Source: Massilia sp. H6
GTDB lineage: Bacteria; Pseudomonadota; Gammaproteobacteria; Burkholderiales; Burkholderiaceae_D
NCBI RefSeq assembly: GCF_024802625.1
Contig: NZ_CP103371.1
Coordinates: forward strand, 2,542,001-2,606,000
Direction of reading: 5' to 3'
Length of the DNA: 64,000 nt
Shown here: piece by piece, positions 30,334 through 42,720 of the stretch
Position numbering within the stretch: the stretch's first letter is position 1
How the letters are laid out: each line of letters opens with the position of its first letter
Translations under genes and position numbers: made by a program
Notes under the pieces: model-generated
Told to the model about the DNA's origin: nothing
Seen by the model: only the letters and a program-made list of their open reading frames with translations
Databases searched by the model: none

Positions 30334-31665
30334 ATGGGCATTCACGTTATCAAAATGCCGGACCTCGGCGAAGGCATCGCCGAAGTCGAAGTCGTGGCCT
30401 GGCACGTCCAGCCCGGCGACACCGTCAAGGAAGACCAGGTACTGGCCGACGTCATGACCGACAAGGCGACGGTCGAAATCCCGTCGCCGGTGGCAGGCAC
30501 CGTTACCAGCCTGGGCGGCGCGATCGGCCAGGCGATGGCGGTCGGCGCCGAGCTGATCCGCCTCGAGGTCGCTGGCGCCGGCAACTACGCTGGCGACAAG
30601 GCCATCCAGGAGCCGGTGAAATCGGCAGCGGCCAAGGCGCCGGCCGAAGAAGTCGGCGAGTCGCATAGCGCGCCGCAACTTGAAGCAGTGGCGGCGCAAG
30701 CCGCCGCTCCGGTCCAGGCAGCGGCCGCGCCGCGCAGTTCGCCGCAAAAGGCGCACCAGCACGCGCCGGCCATGCGCGCCGAAGGCGACAAGCCGCACGC
30801 GGCGCCGGCGGTGCGCCAGCGCGCCTGGGACCTTGGTATCGAACTGCAGTTCGTGCACGGCAGCGGTCCGGCCGGACGCATCCTGCATTCCGACCTCGAC
30901 GAGCACGTGGCGAGCCGCCGCCAGGGCGGCAAGGGCGCGAGCAGCGACAACCGCTACGCGCAGCTCGAAGGCGAGCATGCAACGCCGATCATCGGCCTGC
31001 GCCGCAAGATCGCCGAGAAGATGCAGGAAGCCAAGCGCCAGATCCCGCACTTCACCTATGTCGAAGAAATCGACGTCACCGAACTCGAACTGCTGCGCGC
31101 CCAGCTCAACGCCCGCTACGGCGCCGAGCGCGGCAAGCTGACCCTGCTGCCGCTGGTGATGCGCGCGGTGGTACTGGCGATCCGCGCCTACCCGATGATG
31201 AACGCGCGCTACGACGACGCCGCCAACCTGCTCACGCGCTACGACCCGGTCCACCTGGGCATCGCCACCCAGACCGAGGCCGGGCTGATGGTGCCGGTGG
31301 TGCGCCATGCCGAAGCGCGCGACCCGTGGGCCAGCTCCGCCGAGGTGGCACGCCTGGCCGAGGCCGCGCGCACAGGCCGCGCCACGCGCGACGAGCTCAC
31401 CGGCTCGACCATCACGATCACCAGCCTGGGGCCCTTGGGCGGCATCGTGACCACCCCGGTCATCAACCGCCCCGAAGTGGCGATCATCGGCACCAACCGG
31501 ATCGTCGAGCGTCCGGTGATCCGCGACGGCGCCATGGTCGCGCGCAAGATGATGAATTTGTCGTCGTCGTTCGACCACCGCGTGATCGACGGCCAGGTGG
31601 CGGCCAAGTTCGTGCAAGCCATTCGCGGCTATCTCGAAACGCCGGCCACCATTTTCGTGGAATAG
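30334..31665 (+). CDS. bkdB: Branched-chain 2-oxo acid dehydrogenase E2 (acyltransferase)
   Basis: The 443-residue protein has one lipoyl domain with Lys44 in [12 protein letters not shown], a long Ala/Pro/Gln linker (about 90-145), a peripheral subunit-binding domain (about 150-190) and the catalytic domain with SFDHRVIDG near 410. The His and Asp of that motif are the active-site residues. It moves the acyl group from E1 to CoA. The start directly abuts the stop of bkdA2. Confidence 0.95.
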   Translation: MGIHVIKMPDLGEGIAEVEVVAWHVQPGDTVKEDQVLADVMTDKATVEIPSPVAGTVTSLGGAIGQAMAVGAELIRLEVAGAGNYAGDKAIQEPVKSAAAKAPAEEVGESHSAPQLEAVAAQAAAPVQAAAAPRSSPQKAHQHAPAMRAEGDKPHAAPAVRQRAWDLGIELQFVHGSGPAGRILHSDLDEHVASRRQGGKGASSDNRYAQLEGEHATPIIGLRRKIAEKMQEAKRQIPHFTYVEEIDVTELELLRAQLNARYGAERGKLTLLPLVMRAVVLAIRAYPMMNARYDDAANLLTRYDPVHLGIATQTEAGLMVPVVRHAEARDPWASSAEVARLAEAARTGRATRDELTGSTITITSLGPLGGIVTTPVINRPEVAIIGTNRIVERPVIRDGAMVARKMMNLSSSFDHRVIDGQVAAKFVQAIRGYLETPATIFVE

Positions 31666-31672
31666 ACTAGGC

Positions 31673-33109
<1,437 letters not shown>

Positions 33110-33115
33110 CCCCGT

Positions 33116-33142
33116 CCGCTGCCGTCCGCCCGACGGCAGCGG
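33116..33142 (+). terminator. Hairpin after the bkd operon
   Basis: An 11-base stem (CCGCTGCCGTC with GACGGCAGCGG) around five bases begins seven bases after the lpdV stop. The U-tract is poor (GTGGTCTTGT), so termination may be partial. Confidence 0.55.
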
Positions 33143-33186
33143 GTGGTCTTGTCCCCGCCTGACACCTCCTACCCACTGATTTGGCA

Positions 33187-33207
33187 TATTCGACCGCAAG
33201 TCGAATA
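33187..33207. promoter_or_regulatory. Perfect inverted repeat TATTCGAC-N5-GTCGAATA
   Basis: This lies in the AT-rich gap between the convergent stops of lpdV and the TetR gene. It may be a bidirectional terminator hairpin, or an operator left in an unusual place. The sequence alone does not decide. Confidence 0.45.
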
Positions 33208-33269
33208 CTGTTTGACAGAACGGCAAATTCTTCAAATATTATTTTGCCACCGATCTTTTGCGCCAAATT

Positions 33270-33914
33270 TTATACTTTTGCGCATTGGTCCACTGCAGGG
33301 CGCCGTCCGGACGCCAGCACCATGCATAGCCTCAAGGCCGAATCGACCACCTCGTCGATCGCGGGATGGTAGTCGTCCTCGATCCAGCGCAGTGCAATAT
33401 GGATCACGCCACCGACCACGCCGGCTTGTAGCAGTTCATCCTGCACCGCGCCAGGCGGGGCGACAATGCGCGCCACTTCGTGGCCGATGGCGCGCAGCGC
33501 GCTATCGAACGCGAGGTCGACCGCGCGGCTCACCCCACGGATCTCGACCAAAAAAACCCGCGCCGACTGCGGCTCGCGTTGCAGGGCGGCGAAATAGGCA
33601 TGCAGCATGGCGCGCGAGCGCACGACGCGCGCGCGTCCAGCCTCGTGCGCCGCGCGGGTGATCGCTCCCACCACCGAACGGGTGACAACATTGAACGAGT
33701 CGATCAGCAGCGCCTCGCTGTTGACATAGGATTCATAGAAATACCGTTCGGTGAGACCGGCGGCCTCGCACACCGCCTTGACGCTAGCCTGGTGATAGCC
33801 GCGTTCTCCGTAGACGGCGATCGCCGCGGCGATCAAGCGCGCGCGGCGCGCGGCCCGCCTTTCGTCCTGCGACAATCCGCGGTAAGAACGCGGGGTGTTC
33901 GTCTCTGCTTTCAT
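33270..33914 (-). CDS. TetR family regulator
   Basis: The 214-residue protein has an N-terminal TetR helix-turn-helix (ARLIAAAIAVYGERGYHQASVKAVCEAAGLTERYFYESY, about 25-65) and an all-helical ligand domain with no recognisable specificity. It is convergent with the bkd operon. A role in branched-chain amino acid or fatty acid metabolism is possible but unsupported. A short TTGT-GATT-ACAA repeat lies 22 bases upstream of its start and might be its own operator. Confidence 0.85.
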   Translation of the reverse strand: MKAETNTPRSYRGLSQDERRAARRARLIAAAIAVYGERGYHQASVKAVCEAAGLTERYFYESYVNSEALLIDSFNVVTRSVVGAITRAAHEAGRARVVRSRAMLHAYFAALQREPQSARVFLVEIRGVSRAVDLAFDSALRAIGHEVARIVAPPGAVQDELLQAGVVGGVIHIALRWIEDDYHPAIDEVVDSALRLCMVLASGRRPAVDQCAKV

Positions 33915-33993
33915 AGCAACATTCTACACAGAAACTTGTGATTACAACTGCAACATCGCAGCTGCCATTCTCGAGTCAATGTTCAACGTTCAT

Positions 33994-34024
33994 AAAAAAG
34001 CCGGGCCTGCATGGCAGGCCCGGC
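33994..34024 (-). terminator. Rho-independent terminator (minus strand)
   Basis: On the minus strand GCCGGGCCTGC and GCAGGCCCGGC pair around three bases, followed by TTTTTT. It ends the gene at 34074-34469 and supports the reality of that gene. Confidence 0.9.
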
Positions 34025-34073
34025 GCGAGCGGCCTAGGCCGCCCGGGGGTAGAAGATTGCGGCTCAGGTAAGA

Positions 34074-34469
34074 TCAGTCAGGTGGTCCCTGGCGCCCGGC
34101 GCCAGCCTGGTCCTGGCGGCCGGCTTCGGGCTGGCCAGGCGCCTGCTGCTGGCGCTCGCCCTGCGCGTTTTGCTGTCCCGGCTGGTTCGACTGGCGGTTG
34201 CCGGTCTTGCTGCCGATGCCTTCCATGCCGGTCTCGATCTTGCCGCTGGCGCTGCCGCCCGCAAAACCCTGGTCGGCTTCCTGGTCGGCGCTGGCGCCGG
34301 CCAGCAAGTCGTCGGTGCGGCTGTCGGCCTGCCGGTTACCCTGCGCACGGGTTTGATCAACCTCTCCGGTGCCGCCGGCGCCCATGCTGGCAGCGCTGCC
34401 GCCACCGTTCTTGGTAGCCTGGTCGTAGTTGCGCCCCTTGGCGTCCTTGCCTTCGCTTTGCATCGACAT
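34074..34469 (-). CDS. Low-complexity hydrophilic protein of unknown function
   Basis: The 131-residue protein is rich in Gly, Gln, Ala and charged residues, without hydrophobic core, and is predicted disordered. I do not recognise it. AGGAGAGCACG precedes the ATG at 34469, and a strong terminator lies downstream, so this strand is preferred over the hydrophobic-looking antisense frame at 34170-34508. The composition resembles stress-associated hydrophilic proteins; this is an impression only. Confidence 0.55.
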   Translation of the reverse strand: MSMQSEGKDAKGRNYDQATKNGGGSAASMGAGGTGEVDQTRAQGNRQADSRTDDLLAGASADQEADQGFAGGSASGKIETGMEGIGSKTGNRQSNQPGQQNAQGERQQQAPGQPEAGRQDQAGAGRQGPPD

Positions 34470-34728
34470 CGTGCTCTCCTGTCTGGTGGGTTCAAGCTTC
34501 CATCATAGGCAAGCAAGGGTGCGGCGCGAGTAGGCGGGCGCCCGCATTGGCTGTAGGACCAGGCCGTCCGGGTCAAGCGGTGACAACGCCATCGTGCCCG
34601 AACCTGTCGTAATTTCGCCAATGGCCGTCTGTTTCCATGCGGTAATCGTTATACTTAAGCGGCATGCATGTGACATTGCGTGCTTTTCTGCCACCTGCAG
34701 CGGCCTGTGCCGCGCCCACTGCCCTATC

Positions 34729-37506
34729 GTGAACACCATCGCCGCCACGCCTGCCCAACTTGCGCTACTCGCCGCAGACAATTGCGCGCAGATCGACAAT
34801 GCGCTCGATCTGATGGTCGTACTCGGCCGCAGCGGCCGCATCGAGCGGGTCAATCCGGCGTCGCTCGCCCTGCTCGGCTACCGGCCAGAAGAATTACTCG
34901 GGCGCCACTACAAAACCCTTGTCCATCCCGACCAGCACGCCGAAGCGGACGGCCTCGAAGCGAGCCTGCGGCGGGTGCATCCCGAGCAAACGGACGTCCC
35001 GCTGCGGCTGCGCCGCCAGGATGGAGAACTGGTCGCAATGTCACTGTCGGCGCGCTGGTCCGCAGCGCACCGGCGTTTTTTTGTGACCGGCCGCGACATC
35101 ACTGGCCAGCTGCAAACGCGCGAGGCGCTGCAAAAATCCGAAGCAGCACTGGGCGGCATGCTCGAAAGTATCGGCGACGCCCTGTTCGCCATCGACAGCC
35201 AGTGGCGCATCACCTACGCCAACCGCAAGGCCGGCGACTTCGTCGGCGCCGATCCCGATACGGCAATCGGCCTGCCCCTGCTCGAGGTGGCACCGGACCT
35301 GGCGTATTCGCAGGCGCTGCCGCGCTACCAGCGCGCCATGCAAACACGCCAACCGGATACCTTCGAAGTGTTCTGGGAGCCGCTGGCGCTGTGGATAGAA
35401 GTGCGGGTTTATCCGAACGCGGACGGCATTTCCGTTTATTTCCACGGCATCGGCGCCAAGCGCGAAGCCGAGCAGGCCCTGCGCAAGAGCGAACAGCGCT
35501 TTCGCAAACTGTTCAATCTTGCCGGTGACAGTGTCATGATCGTCGATGGCGCGCTGCGGATCGTCTCGGTGAACGACCGCGCCTGCGCGCGCTTTGGTTA
35601 CCGGCGCGACGACTTCGTGGGCCGCCCGATTTGCGAGGTGAATCTGGACATCCCCGGCAGTGCCGTGCGCCTGGCCGGGCTGCGCGCCGGCCAGGCGCAG
35701 TTGCTGCGCATCGACATGCGCGGCAAAGATGGCAGCGCCTTTCCGGCCGAAGTCCAGATCTCGCGCTTTGACGACGACGGCGAAGAGTTTCTGCTGGCCG
35801 TGATCCGCGACCTGAGCGACCGCGAACAGGCCGAGCGCCAGGTGCGCGAGAGCGAGCAGCGCCTGCGCGAGGTAATCGAGATGACGCCGGGCGGCTACCT
35901 GGTGGCCACGCTCGACGGCGCGCTGCACGATGCCAATCCAGCCTTGTGCGCGCTCTCTGGCTACCCGCGCGAGATGCTGCTGTCGATGCGCATCGGCGAC
36001 TTGTTCGTATCGTTTCCGCTGGCGAGCCTGGCCGGGGGCGGCGGGCCGACTGCGGTGCAGGGCATGGAAGCGGTGCTGCGCCACCGCGACGGTGACCACA
36101 TCCACGTGCTGTTCAACGGTAGCATCAAGCGCGATGCCAACGGCACACCGGTATCGCTGACCGGCTTGATGACCGACATTACCGGGCGCAAGCAGGCCGA
36201 GAGCCGCCTGCAGCAGCTCGCAACCCACGACACCCTGACCGGACTGCCCAACCGCGCACTGCTGGGCGAGCGGGTGCAGGCCATGCTCGACACCTGCGCC
36301 CCTGGCGACTCGGTGGCCGTGATGTTCCTGGACCTGGACCGCTTCAAGGAAGTCAACGATTCGTTCGGCCACGACACAGGCGACATGCTGCTATGCGAAG
36401 TCGCGGACCGGCTGCGCCATGCAATACGCCCGACCGACATCATCGCACGGCTCGGCGGCGACGAATTCGTGGTGGCGGCCTGGTGCGCCAGCGGGCAGCC
36501 TGCCGCCGCCCGGATTGCCGCCAAGCTGCTCGATGCCTTGAGCGCGCCGGTGACGGTTGGCGGGCAAGAGGTCATCGTGGGCGCATCGATCGGCATCAGC
36601 GTGTTTCCGCGCGATGCGCAAACCCGTGAAATGCTGTTCCAGAGCGCCGATACTGCGATGTACCGGGCCAAGAATTCGGGCCGCAACCGCTACCGCTTCT
36701 TCGAGCCAGAAATGACCGTCGCCACCCAGGTGCGGATGGCACTCGAGATGTCGCTGCGCCCGGCGCTGGCGCGCGGTCAATTCGAACTGCACTACCAGCC
36801 GCGCATCGCGCTGGCCGGCATGGACTTGGTCGGCATGGAAGCCCTGATCCGCTGGAACCACCCCGAACGCGGCAGCGTACCACCGCAGCAGTTCATCGCG
36901 ATTGCCGAGGAAACCGGCCTGATCGTCGAGATCGGCCGCTGGGTACTGCGCCAGGCCTGCACCCAGACCCGCCGCCTGATCGACGAGCTCGAGCGCCCGG
37001 TCGTGGTCTCGGTCAATGTCTCGGCGCGCCAGTTGGCGCAGCCGGCATTCGTCGACGAAGTACGCGCGGCGCTGGCCGACGCCGGCCTCGCGCCCGACTG
37101 CCTGGAACTGGAGCTGACCGAGAGCGCGCTGATCGAAGACATCGAGCACACCGCGTCGATGCTGCGCGAACTCAAGCGCCTCGGCATCAGCCTGGCGGTG
37201 GACGACTTCGGCACCGGCTTTTCCAGCCTGGCCTACTTGCGCCGCTTCCCGATCGACGTACTCAAGCTCGACCGCTCGTTCGTGCTGCAGCACGACCAGG
37301 ACGTCTCGACCTTCGACTTCATCAAGGCCTTTGTCGACCTGGCGCATGCCCTGAACATGGCGGTGGTGGCAGAAGGCGTGGAAACAATCGAAGTGCTAGA
37401 ACTGCTGCGCGCGGCCAGCTGCGACCAGGCCCAGGGCTATTACCTGGCGCGGCCGATGCCGTGGACTGAACTGCGCGGCATCCTCAAGGCAGGTCACGCC
37501 GGCTGA
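34729..37506 (+). CDS. Multi-PAS GGDEF-EAL cyclic-di-GMP enzyme
   Basis: The product is about 925 residues from the GTG at 34729. Four PAS-type segments occupy about residues 15-490; the first reads DLMVVLGRSGRIERVNPASLALLGY, the last DGALHDANPALCALSGY. GGDEF (LGGDEFVV, about 575-585) and EAL (MEALIRWNHPERG) follow, with DDFGTGFSSLAYLRRFPIDVLKLDRSF intact. Both cyclase and phosphodiesterase sites look functional. No membrane helices are present, so it is a cytoplasmic sensor. I chose the GTG because a TATACT -10 box lies near 34650, downstream of the earlier ATG at 34594. Confidence 0.88.
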   Translation: MNTIAATPAQLALLAADNCAQIDNALDLMVVLGRSGRIERVNPASLALLGYRPEELLGRHYKTLVHPDQHAEADGLEASLRRVHPEQTDVPLRLRRQDGELVAMSLSARWSAAHRRFFVTGRDITGQLQTREALQKSEAALGGMLESIGDALFAIDSQWRITYANRKAGDFVGADPDTAIGLPLLEVAPDLAYSQALPRYQRAMQTRQPDTFEVFWEPLALWIEVRVYPNADGISVYFHGIGAKREAEQALRKSEQRFRKLFNLAGDSVMIVDGALRIVSVNDRACARFGYRRDDFVGRPICEVNLDIPGSAVRLAGLRAGQAQLLRIDMRGKDGSAFPAEVQISRFDDDGEEFLLAVIRDLSDREQAERQVRESEQRLREVIEMTPGGYLVATLDGALHDANPALCALSGYPREMLLSMRIGDLFVSFPLASLAGGGGPTAVQGMEAVLRHRDGDHIHVLFNGSIKRDANGTPVSLTGLMTDITGRKQAESRLQQLATHDTLTGLPNRALLGERVQAMLDTCAPGDSVAVMFLDLDRFKEVNDSFGHDTGDMLLCEVADRLRHAIRPTDIIARLGGDEFVVAAWCASGQPAAARIAAKLLDALSAPVTVGGQEVIVGASIGISVFPRDAQTREMLFQSADTAMYRAKNSGRNRYRFFEPEMTVATQVRMALEMSLRPALARGQFELHYQPRIALAGMDLVGMEALIRWNHPERGSVPPQQFIAIAEETGLIVEIGRWVLRQACTQTRRLIDELERPVVVSVNVSARQLAQPAFVDEVRAALADAGLAPDCLELELTESALIEDIEHTASMLRELKRLGISLAVDDFGTGFSSLAYLRRFPIDVLKLDRSFVLQHDQDVSTFDFIKAFVDLAHALNMAVVAEGVETIEVLELLRAASCDQAQGYYLARPMPWTELRGILKAGHAG

Positions 37507-37529
37507 GCGATGGTCAGCGGGCTGGCGAC

Positions 37530-38495
37530 CTATGCTACCCGCCCCGCCGGCGCCGGCTGCCGGCTACAGGTCGGCCCGGCGGTCGCCGGCTGGCCGTTTT
37601 TCCACTCCAGCTGGTCGATGCACATGCGGCGCCCGCTCATGGCGCTGTCCCAGGCATGGTAAACGATCCACTCCTGGCTGCCGTCGGGTGAGGTAGTAAA
37701 GCTATTGTGGCCCGGTCCGATGATCTGCGGTGGCCGCGAGCTCATGAGCAAGGCCGATTCGCTGCCCGGCGGCCGCGAGAACGGCCCGAGCGGATGGTCG
37801 GCGACCACCCAGCTCACGCCGTAGTTTTCCTGTTCCCAGGCGCCGCCGCTGTAGAAGCAGTAGTACTTGCCGCCATGGACCAGCAGCGCCGCGCCTTCTA
37901 CCGTGTGCCAATCGTAGACGGCGTCATACATCGCCCGTCCTTTCTTGAACAGCTGCCAGTCGGCGTGCGGGCGCACCACCGTGCGTGGCTTGCCTTCGAG
38001 CCGGTTCATGGCCAGCATGCGGTCGACCACGATGCCGGTGCCGATGCGGTGATCGTCCTCGAACTCGAGGAAATCAACGCAGTAGTACAGGTACCACTGG
38101 CCGTCGTGGTCGCGAAACGGGTGGGCGTCGATCGAGAATGGCTGGCCGGGCACCAGCAGCACGCCGCAGTCGGCGAATGGGCCGAGCGGATCGTTGGAGA
38201 CGGCTACGCGCAGCCGGTGGTGCTTGCCCTGGCTGTCGCCCGCCGAATAATAGAGCCAGAACCTGCCCTCGCTGAAGGCCACTTCGGGGGCCCAGAAATG
38301 CGCGTCGCCGGCGGCCGAGAGCGCGTAGCCGGCCAGGTGCCAGTCGACCAGGTCGGTCGAGACCAGGATCGGAAAGCGCCCGCCGCCCGGACCGTCGGGC
38401 GCGGTGCCGTAGGCAAAATACCGCCCTTCGTGCCTGAGCACGAAGGGGTCGGCCATGATCTCCGGGTAGACCGGATTGCTGTAGGTCTTGTGCAT
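37530..38495 (-). CDS. Glycoside hydrolase family 43, cytoplasmic type
   Basis: The 321-residue protein is a five-bladed propeller of GH43. The general base is Asp16 in IMADPFVL, the second Asp is in SIDAHPFRD (about 130), and the acid Glu is in HTVEGAALLVHGGKYYCFYSGG. GH43 enzymes release arabinose or xylose from arabinan, arabinoxylan or their oligomers. There is no signal peptide, so it should act on imported oligosaccharides. It starts 22 bases after the TonB receptor stop and so is co-transcribed with it, at the end of the carbohydrate locus. Confidence 0.9.
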   Translation of the reverse strand: MHKTYSNPVYPEIMADPFVLRHEGRYFAYGTAPDGPGGGRFPILVSTDLVDWHLAGYALSAAGDAHFWAPEVAFSEGRFWLYYSAGDSQGKHHRLRVAVSNDPLGPFADCGVLLVPGQPFSIDAHPFRDHDGQWYLYYCVDFLEFEDDHRIGTGIVVDRMLAMNRLEGKPRTVVRPHADWQLFKKGRAMYDAVYDWHTVEGAALLVHGGKYYCFYSGGAWEQENYGVSWVVADHPLGPFSRPPGSESALLMSSRPPQIIGPGHNSFTTSPDGSQEWIVYHAWDSAMSGRRMCIDQLEWKNGQPATAGPTCSRQPAPAGRVA

Positions 38496-38516
38496 GATGC
38501 CTTTCGTGGCCGGCCC

Positions 38517-41273
38517 CTACATCCGGTAGCGCAGGCTCACGCCGTAGGTGGTCGGGTTGTAGCGGATATCGCGTGGGCGGATCGGGTCGCCCAGGTAGCT
38601 CTCGTAGCGCTCCCGGGTCAGGTTGATCGCATCGAGATGCAGCGACAAGTGCTTGCTCAGCTCGTAGCCGATGCTCAGGTCGACATAGGTCGCTTGCCTG
38701 ACATAGCGGTCCTGGCCAAAGCGCGGTTCGGCGATCTGCTCGACATACTTGCCGCGCCGGGTCGCCGCCAGGCGTCCGGTCAGGCCGCTGCCCTCGTAGA
38801 GCAGCGCCAGGTTATAGCTCTGGCGCGCTACGCCGACCAGTTCGGTCGTGGTGAAGGCGCCGCTGCCGAACGCGGTGCGGGTCTGGTTTTCGCCGTCGAT
38901 CCAGGTGTAGTTGAACTGCGCGCCCAGCCCGCTCCAGGCGCCCGGCAGAAAGTCGAAGAACTTCTGGATACCGAATTCGGCGCCCTTGAGCTTGCCCTTG
39001 CCCGAGTTCTGCGGGCGGTTGACCCGGTAGCTCACGCCGTTGATGGTTTCGTTCTGCTCGACATTTTGCAGGTAGCCGTCGATATCGCGGTGAAACAGCG
39101 CGACCTGCACGAAGCCGTTGTTCTGGAAGTAGTATTCCAAGGTGGCGTCGGTGTTGACCGATTCGGTCGGCGCCAGGTTCGGGTTACCCGACGAACCGGT
39201 GCCGGGCGCGTTGACGGTTGGCGGAATCAGGGACAGGGCCGGGTTCAGTTGTGCAAATTCCGGACGGGTGATGGTCTTGCCCAGGCTGAGGTGCGACTGC
39301 AGCCGATCGGTCCAGTTCACGACTGCCGACACGTTCGGTAAAAAATTGGTCTCGTCGCTGTCGACATTGATGGGCGTGACGACGTCGCCGAGCCGCTGGT
39401 TGCCCTGCAGCTGGCGGTCGACTTTCACCAGGCGAGCGCCGACGTTGCCAGTCATGCCCACCGAGCCTAGCGCGGCCCTCCAGCGCGCGCCCAGGTGCAG
39501 CGTGGCGGTGCGTTCGTCTTGCTCGAACAGGCGCATCGGGTCGTCCGGCACCCGGCCCAGTGGCTGGCCATAGAACGCACGTACGGCATCGGCCTGGTGG
39601 ATCAGGAATTCTCGCGACGGGGTGTACCACGGGCCGCCCAGCCGGTCCAGGCCCGGCACCAGGGTCTGGAACGAAGGGCCAAAGGCGCCGATCGGGGTCG
39701 GCCGCACGGCGCCGCGCAAATCGTTGGCGCGCTCGCCGCTATGGAAGCCGACGTCGCGCCTGGACAGCCGCAGTCCGCCGGTGAGCGCACTAATGACGCC
39801 GTCGCCGCCGATGCGGTACACGGCGTCCGAGCGGAACTGCACCTGCTCGCCGCGCGATTCGCCCCAGTTCTGCACCATGCCGCGCAAGACGAACTGGCTC
39901 GGGTCGCGCAGCGCCGCGTTGGAGGTCGGCGTGGTGATGCTGTTGTAGCCGCCATGGCCGTCGCGGCCATAGGTATAGACCGACGCGCTGGCACCCGGGA
40001 TCTGCTGGTCGACGATCACGGTATCGTTGATGAAATCCGAGCGCGTGAAAGCCAGGTTGCTGTCCACCGAGAGCGCGCCGCTACGGTGTTTCAGGGCGAC
40101 ATTCAGGAAATGGGTGTCGGTGCGCTCCTTTACGCCCCAGGTGCTGGTGGCGGTGTAGGGATCCCAGTCGTAGGGGCCGCCGAACTGCGCGGCCGCCGCG
40201 CTGGCCGCCTGGATCGGGCAGATCACGCCCTGCGATGTATTGCAGTAGTCGCCCTGCGGCGCCAGCACCACATTGGTCAGGCGCGGGGTCCAGGTGGCGA
40301 TGTTCAGGATGTAGTCGACCTCACTCTCGCCGCGGTAGCCGGTGCCCAGGTACTGGGTGCTCAGTTCGGTGGACGGGCTGATCTTCCATTGGAAGGCCGC
40401 GTGGATGCTGCCGCGCTCACGGTCGCCCGCATTGTAGATGCCACCGATGTTGGGCAATTCGCCCAGCCGGTCGCCGGGACGCAGCGGCGCGATCGGCTGG
40501 TCGTCGTTGAGGCGGGTGGCGCTGCCATCCGGACTGACCGAAAAGATGCGGTCGGGACGGTCGACCCACTGGACCGGGAAGGTCCAGCGATCCTTGTTGT
40601 AGGCGATGTCCACCAGCACGCCCATCTCGCCCACGCCGGTCTGCCAGCGGTTGCTCAGCAACAGGCCAGCGCCCGGGTTGTTATGCTTCTTGCTGCCATC
40701 GCTGCCCTCGACCTGGCTGCGCCGGTTTTCCAGGAAACCGGTCACGGTATAGCCCTTGAAGTCGAAGGGCGCGCGCAGGCGGATGTTGACCGCGCCGGCG
40801 ATACCGCCCTCGAACTGGTTGGCGGTGGCCGACTTGTACACGTCCAGGCCCGCGATCGACTGCACCGGCAAATCCTGGTACGACAGGCGGCGGCCGGTAC
40901 CGGTAAAGATCTCGTTGCCGTCGATGGTGGTGGCGACGTCGGGCAGGCCGCGGATGATCACGGTATTGGTCTCGCCGCGGTCGCGGCCCACCTGTACCCC
41001 GGCGATGCGCTGCAGGGCGTCGCCGGCTGCGCGGTCGGGAAATTTACCGATATCGTCGGCATTGATCGAGTCGACCACCTGTTCGGCATCGCGCTTGATC
41101 TGTTCGGCCGAGCGGATGCTGCTGCGGATGCCGGTCACTTCTACCCTGGCCATGCCGTCCGCCGGCGCGGCGCCCTGGCCGGCAGGTGTGGTATTTTGGG
41201 CGGCAGCGAAGCCGATGTGGCTGCACAGCAGCATGGCGGCAGCGCACACTGGCCGGACTGTCAACGTGGTCAT
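38517..41273 (-). CDS. TonB-dependent receptor, carbohydrate type
   Basis: The 918-residue outer-membrane receptor has a signal peptide (1-25) and a plug domain with VEVTGIRSSIRSAEQIKRDA. A DSINADDIGKFPDRAAGDALQRIAGVQV stretch (split here only for description) is typical of the Xanthomonas/Caulobacter group of TonB receptors, and a 22-strand barrel ends in the aromatic-type YGVSLRYRM. Members of this group take up plant oligosaccharides. Its place between ABC transporter genes and GH43 supports that role. GGAGACCTCG precedes the start. Confidence 0.93.
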   Translation of the reverse strand: MTTLTVRPVCAAAMLLCSHIGFAAAQNTTPAGQGAAPADGMARVEVTGIRSSIRSAEQIKRDAEQVVDSINADDIGKFPDRAAGDALQRIAGVQVGRDRGETNTVIIRGLPDVATTIDGNEIFTGTGRRLSYQDLPVQSIAGLDVYKSATANQFEGGIAGAVNIRLRAPFDFKGYTVTGFLENRRSQVEGSDGSKKHNNPGAGLLLSNRWQTGVGEMGVLVDIAYNKDRWTFPVQWVDRPDRIFSVSPDGSATRLNDDQPIAPLRPGDRLGELPNIGGIYNAGDRERGSIHAAFQWKISPSTELSTQYLGTGYRGESEVDYILNIATWTPRLTNVVLAPQGDYCNTSQGVICPIQAASAAAAQFGGPYDWDPYTATSTWGVKERTDTHFLNVALKHRSGALSVDSNLAFTRSDFINDTVIVDQQIPGASASVYTYGRDGHGGYNSITTPTSNAALRDPSQFVLRGMVQNWGESRGEQVQFRSDAVYRIGGDGVISALTGGLRLSRRDVGFHSGERANDLRGAVRPTPIGAFGPSFQTLVPGLDRLGGPWYTPSREFLIHQADAVRAFYGQPLGRVPDDPMRLFEQDERTATLHLGARWRAALGSVGMTGNVGARLVKVDRQLQGNQRLGDVVTPINVDSDETNFLPNVSAVVNWTDRLQSHLSLGKTITRPEFAQLNPALSLIPPTVNAPGTGSSGNPNLAPTESVNTDATLEYYFQNNGFVQVALFHRDIDGYLQNVEQNETINGVSYRVNRPQNSGKGKLKGAEFGIQKFFDFLPGAWSGLGAQFNYTWIDGENQTRTAFGSGAFTTTELVGVARQSYNLALLYEGSGLTGRLAATRRGKYVEQIAEPRFGQDRYVRQATYVDLSIGYELSKHLSLHLDAINLTRERYESYLGDPIRPRDIRYNPTTYGVSLRYRM

Positions 41274-41598
41274 CGAGGTCTCCTGGGATTCTTGACGGCA
41301 CCTGCGCCTGCCGGATCGCGGACGCGCCTGCCGAAAGCGGATTCATTATTCGTCATCGGGTACGACCTGCATGAGAAAATTAGCAAACATCGCACCCGGG
41401 TGGCGCACTCAAGGACAAAAATCAAGCGTCCGGCGTGGGCTGAAAAAGGCGGTAGCTGCGCGCCCCATGAGAGCGAAATGAGAACGAAAGCGGCTTGCTT
41501 GCCGGTGCGCAGGGGCCCGCTTCTGTTAACCTAAGCCATCAAAATTTCTGCTGCTTAAGGTCTGATTTCGTCGTGTGCCAACAACACCGAACGCAAGC
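41274..41598. other. Leader region between the ABC ATPase gene and the TonB receptor gene
   Basis: The 325 bases contain no gene. They probably hold a separate promoter for the receptor. A TGTTAAC core at 41524-41530 recalls the motif seen upstream of the binding-protein and second GH43 genes, but the match is short. No RNA structure was evident. Confidence 0.4.
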
Positions 41599-42708
<1,110 letters not shown>

Positions 42709-42720
42709 TGACTCTCCTGA

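Noticed and set aside
34170..34508. Plus-strand 112-codon frame with hydrophobic segments
   Set aside because: The minus-strand gene has a good ribosome binding site and a strong terminator with U-tract on its own strand. The hydrophobic look arises from antisense of Gln/Gly codons.
39495..41534. Plus-strand open frame of 679 codons antisense to the TonB receptor
   Set aside because: Shadow. The receptor's plug and barrel motifs decide the strand.
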